Assembly: GCA_021464525.1 (NCBI GenBank)
Contig: JADRCO010000823.1
Location: 1-25,981, forward strand
DNA length: 25,981 nt
Direction of reading: 5' to 3'
From: Rhizophagus sp. LPA8_4_AMF
Lineage: Eukaryota; Glomeromycota; Glomeromycetes; Glomerales; Glomeraceae
The position numbers and the translations under genes were made by a program. This document shows positions 20,122 to 25,981 of this stretch, piece by piece; positions within the stretch are counted from its first letter, which is position 1, and the number at the start of each line of letters is the position of its first letter. Under the pieces are notes generated by a model. It worked only from the letters and a program-made list of their open reading frames with translations. It did no database searches and was not told the origin of the DNA.

Positions 20122-22566
20122 GAATAATAAATATTTTATATTCTTTTTCAAAAGATTTTGAATATCATATATCGTGTAGTTCTTTTGCTATTTTTAATAC
20201 ATATAAATCAGTTCTGACTTTTCGTTTATTACTATTAACTATATATTATGATATCATTGTGCTTTTATCACATTATGAGAATGAAGTCATAAATAGACTG
20301 ATAGAGATAATTTTTAATAACCACAATATTTTTATTTTTATAGTTATAATACATGTACAAATAATAAAATGCAATTTTATAGGTTATAGAAATGTTGAGG
20401 AACTTAGTTAAAATTTTCTATTAATAAAGAAAAAAAATCTAAATCAATCCACAATTTAATCTTTAGTTTAAAGGAAGAAAATTTATCTATTTTACAATTT
20501 TATATAAACATTCAGGTTTTTTAAAAACTTCATAATTTAATTTTAATCAAAAAATTACTAATAGTTGAGACTCCATATAAGTTCAATAAGTAATTATTTG
20601 CGAAATAACTCTGTATTTAAGAATCCCTGAATACTCCTGAATAACTTTATTTCTTATTAGGAGATGCGATGTACTAGATATTTTCTGGATGTTCTTAGTA
20701 ATCGTCCTAAGTCAAGATAAAGAAAAAAATGTTTATGTGAATAAGAAAAAAATATAATTAATTGATTTTAATTTCTTGTAAGTGATACGAGTGTTATACC
20801 ATATATGATAAAATACACAAGAATAATAAGCTTATGGGTTAGGGGAAAATTTTAAATACATTTGAATATTACAACCAAACTGAAAAACAAATTTCAGTAT
20901 CCTTATTAAATTTTACAAGAAAAGCAATTAAACTTCAGTTAAAATTTATGTATTTATGCAATTATGAATAATATTTAGAACCTAACACGTCAATATCTGA
21001 ATACTATAAGTTGAATTTGATTTTTTCTTTTTTTTAAGTTTAATAAAAAGATTGCGATATTTGGAAAATTATACGAAGGAAGTCAGAAGCATCATGTTGA
21101 ATTTGTTTATTCATAATTTTTATACTTCAAATTTGAAGTATTTAAGATTAATAAACATAATAAGTTTTATAGGAAAAAAAAAGTTTCAAGTAATAGAATG
21201 AATTCAGACAAATTAACATACAAGTAATATTTTTATATTTGTAACTTAAAGATTAAATAACGTTCACTTTAACTTGTCATTGATAACTTTAATATGACCA
21301 ATAGTTTAATTGCTAAACTTAAATTTTCTTATATTTCATTCTTAGTATTTCATTAAATTTTTCAAATATTTGGTTCTCTTTATAATTTCAATTTTATACT
21401 ACAATAAAATAAAATTATATAATTTCCATATGACGTATAATAACTTATAGATTATTTCCTTCTTCACAAGTATTGTAATATGACAAGTAGTATTTTATTA
21501 ATTTTTTAGCAATTAAAAAAAAATTCATTTTTACTCAATGTTATTAATTGTTTGTCCAAATAAATTGTATCAGAGAGGTATATTTGTTACCACTAATTAC
21601 CTCAAAGTATGTCCTCATTTTATTCCGTATAAGCATTTGTAATAATTGCACGAAAAAATTCCAGCAATTTTGGGCAAAATTATTAATGATCGGCACTGCT
21701 ATTAGGTAGTACTAGATCTGACTAATGCCGGCCATTGCGTGAAGTCGCTAATAAATTATTTATCCGGAGCGGAGAAGTACTCTAGATACGTGATGATTCT
21801 ACATCTGATTGGAAACTTGCAACGTGGGAATGCACAATTTTCACGTTCACTTGCATTCGCTCTGATTCCTAGACAGATCTGGTTTTAGAAGTTTGTATAA
21901 ATCAAGCGACTATTCATTTTTTGTATGAGAAATACCAAGTAAATTATAATACAAAATTTTATTCAAAGAAATGTTTAATATGATATAAACTATTATTACT
22001 GGAAGTAATAATTCTGTTGACCCCTTGCCGAAGAGATTTTGTCACATGCGGCTAATTATGAGCATTATTAATTTTGTATTAATTGCTGAAGACTGTTCCC
22101 TAGTTATATTATAGCATGCCATAATTGGCAAAATTGAATTCACTAAAACGCCTATTTAAGCATGTAAGTCATAGCTTTAAAGTTTATTTTTATAATTTAA
22201 ACGTTTATTTGTAATTTTGAACGTTTATCTTGCTCGTTTTTGGTTGTTCTAAATTTTCATTTATATTTTAAAAGTGTTTATTAAACATATATTAAACGTA
22301 TATAGAAAACAAATTCTTACAGAAATTATTTTAAAAAATCCAAAATTAATTTATAAACGTTAAAAGTATAAAATATATAATGAACGCTTAATGTGTGAAA
22401 ATAATCACATTTTTGTCTGTCCAGGAATGTTCGTAAGAGCTATTGTATAGGCCACCAATACATTATTTGTGTGATGTAGTTTTATATTTATTTTAGGTGA
22501 TATTTTTTTTTAAATGTATTTTTATTTTATTGGTCCGTAATTGACCTTAAACTATTCTCGGTATTC

Positions 22567-22602
22567 TATTTTATTTTATTTTATTTACTTTATTTTATTG
22601 TG
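22567..22602. repeat. (TTTTA)n microsatellite
   Basis: About six TTTTA/TTTAC pentamers. A similar tract in the opposite orientation, (AATAA)n, lies at about 23281-23302 inside the retroposed segment. Confidence 0.6.
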
Positions 22603-22942
22603 TTCGGAATGACGTAAAACTATCACTTGATGGATATTGGGATATTAAGTTGGGAATGATCATTAGCAAAAGTGTTTGAGTAGGACTAAATTTATAGATG
22701 ATAAAAATTAAATACTTTGACGATATATTTGAATTTTGAGGTTTACACTAAAAGGAAATACAAGAAAAATCCAATATTCATAAAGTTTAGTTTTCATTTA
22801 TTTCAAACAGAAATTTTTGTACTTGGAATTTTTATCTTGCATTTTTATTTTAGTATAAAATAACTAGTGTGCATACAATTGGTAACTAACTTTCTCGGTA
22901 ACTCTGATATTTTTTTATTTAATAAATATTTATGTCCAAATC

Positions 22943-23072
22943 GGGATCCGTACAAAATCCCAAATGTCAAAATCCCGAATGGTACGAAATCCCAAAAAAT
23001 TGGTCGGTATTAAGCATAATGCTGCCTGGTTCGGGATTTTCAGGATTATGAGTTTCGGAATTTCGTACCAGA
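22943..23072. repeat. Palindromic repeat with GGTACGAAATCCC arms
   Basis: tggtacgaaatccc (22980-22993) is mirrored by ggaatttcgtacca (23057-23070). A related copy in direct orientation, ggatccgtacaaaatccc, starts at about 22944, and cccgaa/ttcggg pairs add to the symmetry. Probably a MITE or foldback remnant. Outer ends and target duplication are not clear. Confidence 0.5.
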
Positions 23073-23134
23073 CCTGTGCAAATCATCTGGTTGGCAATGA
23101 TTTTTTTTTTTTAAACCGCAGTAACGCGTTTGTT

Positions 23135-23140
23135 TTTATT
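23135..23140 (-). terminator. AATAAA signal of the retroposed transcript
   Basis: tttatt on the + strand, 22-23 nt before the poly(A) run on the - strand. The distance is typical of a cleavage signal. Confidence 0.6.
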
Positions 23141-23280
23141 AAAAAAGCTAGATCGCCAAATTAATGTATACAAAACACCTAAAAGTGATAGTGCTCAAAG
23201 CCCTAACGCCTTTATAACTGGGCGTATTGAACTAAAATACAAACAACGCTACTTACCTACTTACCAATATTCCATCCCCA

Positions 23281-23302
23281 TAATAAAATAAAATAAAATA
23301 AA
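23281..23302. repeat. (AATAA)n microsatellite
   Basis: Four repeats of ataaa/aataa in the 3' untranslated part of the retroposed segment. Confidence 0.6.
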
Positions 23303-23595
23303 CTAAAACCTAATCTAAAATACATCATATGCAACACGTCCTAATTACGATTTTGAGAATTTAGCTAGCTAAAAAAATTATTCCCCTGTTTCAATTTTGC
23401 ATTGACGTCTGATCAATAAAAGACGAGACTTAACAATACACGTAGTGAACCATCCGGAAATATCTATACTATTAACTAAACTAAATAAGACTAAAGCAAA
23501 TACATTGAATCAATACATGAATTTTTGTTAGAAAAACTTTTTTACGTGATATCATGTGACTTTAACTATGCTTGATCCAAATTGCCTTCTATTCC

Positions 23596-24701
23596 TCATT
23601 TCTTCTGAAAGGCTTTCTGCATCGAACTTTTCTGGGCCCTTTTCTCATTCACGTTCTTTTCATCTAACTCTCTATTTCAGCCTTTACTCGTAATTCAAAA
23701 TCTTTATTAAGAGTGTTGTAGTACTTTACGATCAAATTATTTCGCTCACATTCTTGAATAATTTGCTCTTGTACATCCAATCTTGCTTCATTCAAGCTGT
23801 CCATCTGGTAACTCGCCAAATACGTTTCCACGGGTAATCCAGATTCATTCTCCAGAAGATTCACCACTTTTATTGAAGATTGCACGATTCGTTTCCATTT
23901 CATCACACTACCTCATCTTCGAAGATCTTTTTCAATTCCTCGATTTTGGGCGAAAGACTATGACAGAGCACGGAAAAAAAGTTGGACATGCTTGCTTGTA
24001 TCCTTCTCTCCTCTGTCAACGGAACATATTTGGTGTAGTTGTTATTTAACACTGCTTTCTCCTTTCTTTGCTGGTTAATAACTTCTACCACTTCATCCAT
24101 TGATACGTTATCCATTTTCTTTATTCCTGATCCCTCTGGAATTGTCTTTTCTTTTCCTAATGTACCTTTTCTATAACAGTCAACTGTCTCCACCACTTCT
24201 TGTTCTGTAATTGTCATCTTCTTTACCCTGGAGATTCCAAATCCTTTTCACCCTTCCTAAATCTTCTTTGATATTGCACGATCCCGCCCAATTCTGGAAA
24301 CACTCTTTCCGGAGGTGTTTCCTGAAAAACTACATCTGATCTTGGCAGGGTTGGTGGTGGTGTGGTTACTCTCTCATCCTTCTCACTTGTCCCCTTTACA
24401 CTCATATTATTAATTTTACCCTCTTCCTTAAATGGTGTCTTAAATTGTCTAAAAGTCCAAAAAACTCCTCTCTTTATATCCTGTTCGATGACGTGCTGCA
24501 TTGCGTCTTGATTTGCTAAATATAACAATATCTTCCAATTTTTAGTTATCTTTAGCACTTTGTTAGCCGCTATAAATTCCCTGACCTGGCCAACCATATC
24601 TATAAAACCAGGTCCATCTTTTTTGTACTCATCCATCTCTTCTTCTGACATATCTCTCACTAGTTGCCATTTGTCTCGCTCTTTTCTATCCCTAATCGTC
24701 G
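23596..24701 (-). pseudogene. Frameshifted unknown coding sequence in the retroposed segment
   Basis: Three consecutive - strand frames look like one broken protein. The first, 24701-24223, reads STIRDRKERDKWQLVRDMSE, with DGPGFIDMVGQVREF and a Pro-rich stretch (TPPPTLPRS). The second, 24217-23903, includes EEVFEDEVV-type acidic ends and KYVPLTEERRIQASMSNFF. The third, 23906-23664, includes LPVETYLASYQMDSLNEARL. A basic tail, EKRAQKSSMQKAFQKK, follows in a shifted frame and ends at 23596-23598. There is no ATG at the head; the frame simply enters from the target duplication, so the copy is 5' truncated or lacks its start. It is charged and probably helical. I do not recognise the family. Confidence 0.6.
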
Positions 24702-24718
24702 ATTTGGTTGGCAATGAT

Positions 24719-25260
24719 CAAATGATCACGCAGATTCATTTGCATTATGTTACAATTGTTACATTAAATTGCATATAATTATTGTAATTCAATATAGTTA
24801 GAGCAATTATTAATTCATGAAATTAATTATTAACTGGCAAAGATTTTAATTCTCTCATAAAAAATTAAACGGAATAAAGTTCCAGATTCTACTTTATTTC
24901 CTCTTTCTGAAAGTAAATTTTATCACGTTCAGTGTTCTTGTACTACGCCACAATAATAATATTTTCTGTACCAGGTTATAATTACTACATTGAATTAATG
25001 ATGTTCTTGAATGTTTGAAAGTCATGTATGTTATTGCGTCACATGCCTTACCATTGTAATATTACTTAATTCGGTCAGAAAGTAAACTTAATTAAAATAA
25101 AATTGTAGTTTATAAAATTAGAAGTATTATTCGAGGTTAATACGTGAGATAATAATTATTGTTTTAAATTTATTATAATATTCATTTTACAACAGATAAG
25201 TTGAATTTAACAAAAAAAAACTCAAATACTTCTAAGAATCTACATTGACAGTGATAATTA
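24719..25260. other. Upstream region of the truncated family copy
   Basis: AT-rich with no open frame of interest. It contains the ATTGCGTCAC motif (25033-25042) shared with the upstream region of the intact 15489 copy. Confidence 0.45.
25033..25042 (+). promoter_or_regulatory. ATTGCGTCAC motif, second copy
   Basis: Same 10-mer as at 15187-15196, about 220 bp before the start codon of the truncated family copy. Suggests the duplication included upstream DNA. Confidence 0.35.
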
Positions 25261-25659
25261 ATGAATGAAAGTTCAAGTCAGGTAAATTCAGTTAAAAATT
25301 TAATAATTATTTCAGTCAGGTTTAAAAATTGGTTAACTCATTTATATTATATATTGAATGGAAGTTCTTCCCATAATTCTGTTTCTGCTCTTGAAAATTT
25401 AAAAATTGACAATTCGGTTTCATATACTAAACAGGCTTTGCATGTAAAAATGTCAAGGCATAGTATCCTTCTCAAATTAGAAGAGGATGGATTTGTTACG
25501 CCTGACGAAAAAGCAAAAGAATTTATCAAGGAATTAACTGGGATAAAATATTGATTTAACTTAAAGCTACTTTTTGAAGATTTACAAAATGAGTTATCAA
25601 ATCAAGTATTAATAGATTCATTAGTCATTTTAGCGGATTCTGCTCCATTCATTCTATAA
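25261..25659 (+). pseudogene. Truncated 5' fragment of the TPR/RING-like family
   Basis: The start reads MNESSSQ followed by gtaaatt, as in the gene at 15489 (MDGSSSQ). The second exon reads GSSSHNSVS... and then LLKLEEDGFVTPDEKAKEFI, almost identical in DNA to the intact copy over about 60 bp. Three breaks are visible. The acceptor expected just before GSSS is missing (ttgaatg|gaagt instead of ..ag|ggtggaagt). A TGA at 25552-25554 replaces the expected KHLYALKL context, after which homology resumes in frame (LKLLFEDLQNE, DSLVILADSAPF). A TAA at 25657-25659 follows, after which the family sequence is lost. The remaining 1100 codons are absent. Confidence 0.8.
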
Positions 25660-25808
25660 AATAAAAAAAAAGGTACAAATAAATAAAAATACAATAAAAA
25701 AAAATTACTAAAGTAGAAACTAAATAGAAGGAAATTGAAGCAATAAAACGCTAATTTGTAAAAAGGGCAGACTACATCGAAATTATCAGTTTCAACCTGT
25801 TACAATAA

Positions 25809-25981
25809 TTAAAGAGAAGGTTGCCAGCCTCGATAGTGTAAATCATAAGAACTACAGCCTACTTCACTACTACCAAATTCCACATGGTAACAGCTAGTAT
25901 ATACTGAAACCCAAATATCAAACCAAGTATTAGAAGGTGTTTGAGAAGCATCAAATGTCCAGGTAGATATGTATGGATTAG
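25809..25981 (-). CDS. 3' end of an unknown gene running off the right edge
   Basis: On the - strand, an open frame enters from the window edge and ends at TAA (25809-25811). It gives 56 codons that include YISTWTFDASQTPSNTW, FDIWVSVYTSCYHVEF, and a C-terminus DLHYRGWQPSL. The composition (four Trp, several Tyr, two Cys, Ser-rich, almost no Lys) is unlike chance frames in this AT-rich DNA and looks like a folded, perhaps secreted, beta-rich domain. The family is not recognised, and the N-terminus needed to test for a signal peptide lies outside the window. Confidence 0.55.
   Translation of the reverse strand, partial: NPYISTWTFDASQTPSNTWFDIWVSVYTSCYHVEFGSSEVGCSSYDLHYRGWQPSL

Larger units (their letters stand above)
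19512..22940. other. 3.4-kb AT-rich intergenic region without a convincing gene
   Basis: Mostly dense stops and A/T tracts. Visible items: the short open frame at 19942-20121; a GC-richer island at about 21655-21870 with small inverted repeats (AACGTG at 21821-21826 against CACGTT at 21842-21847; GAATGCA against TGCATTC); several aACGTTTAt motifs in both orientations (about 22190-22390), perhaps an old foldback element; and a (TTTTA)n tract at about 22567-22602. No gene or RNA recognised. Confidence 0.45.
23102..24701 (-). mobile_element. Retroposed segment with poly(A) tail and 17-bp target-site duplications
   Basis: The 17-mer at[c/t]tggttggcaatgat occurs at 23085-23101 and again at 24702-24718, with one mismatch. 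Directly inside the left copy is a run of T, which on the - strand is a 12-nt poly(A) tail. AATAAA (+ strand tttatt, 23135-23140) lies about 22 nt before it, as in a polyadenylated RNA. This is the signature of LINE-type target-primed reverse transcription. The 1600-bp body carries a decayed coding region (about 23596-24701) and a roughly 490-nt 3' untranslated part. No reverse transcriptase is visible, so it is either a retrocopy of a cellular mRNA or a non-autonomous LINE derivative. Confidence 0.75.

Noticed and set aside
21655-21870. GC-richer island with small hairpins, considered as a tRNA or other structured RNA
   Set aside because: No cloverleaf, no GTTC-type T-loop and no consistent stem set was found.
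22964-23164. 66-codon + strand open frame
   Set aside because: Runs through the palindromic repeat and across the retroposon's target duplication and poly(T), so it cannot be one gene.

Overview
The window looks like nuclear DNA of an arbuscular mycorrhizal fungus, most likely Rhizophagus or a close relative (Glomeromycotina). This is inferred, not matched to a database. The grounds are a very AT-rich background, short introns of about 65-90 nt with GT(A/G)..AG borders, a tyrosine-kinase-like gene with the HRDLHxxNIL style of catalytic loop common in that lineage, an intronless F-box gene, and much decayed mobile DNA.

The backbone is one gene family present four times, all on the + strand: a 3' terminal-exon relic at the left edge (about 86-184), a complete nine-exon gene (7135-12010, about 1421 aa), a complete six-exon paralog (15489-19511, about 1214 aa), and a truncated 5' fragment (25261-25659). 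The shared protein has a long alpha-helical N-terminal region, a degenerate RING-like Cys/His motif, a TPR array, and a C-terminal domain encoded by several small exons with conserved splice positions. Only the 7135-12010 copy also carries a complete, catalytically intact protein kinase domain in front, making a kinase/RING-like/TPR fusion. The 15489 copy starts directly with a short Ser-rich leader.

On the - strand are an intronless F-box gene (2824-4425); a badly decayed aldo/keto reductase gene (about 12190-14190) between the two intact family members; a retroposed segment (23102-24701) with a poly(A) tail and 17-bp target-site duplications carrying a frameshifted unknown coding sequence; and the 3' end of an unknown gene at the right edge (25809-25981). 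The reductase pseudogene is split by a 753-bp hAT-like non-autonomous transposon (12734-13486; CAGTGTT ends, 8-bp duplication) and by a TGTAGGA-type minisatellite (13921-14090).

Other elements are a palindromic MITE-like repeat (1025-1258), a 15-bp tandem repeat (1421-1465), a palindromic repeat (22943-23072), a pair of TGACGTAA sites with CCAAT boxes (6303-6432), and a coding-like but unreadable stretch (4618-5366). The remaining long stretches (185-1024, 1466-2790, 5370-6300, 6433-7055, 14191-15186, 19512-22940, 24719-25260) are AT-rich and show no convincing gene. No tRNA, rRNA or CRISPR array was seen.
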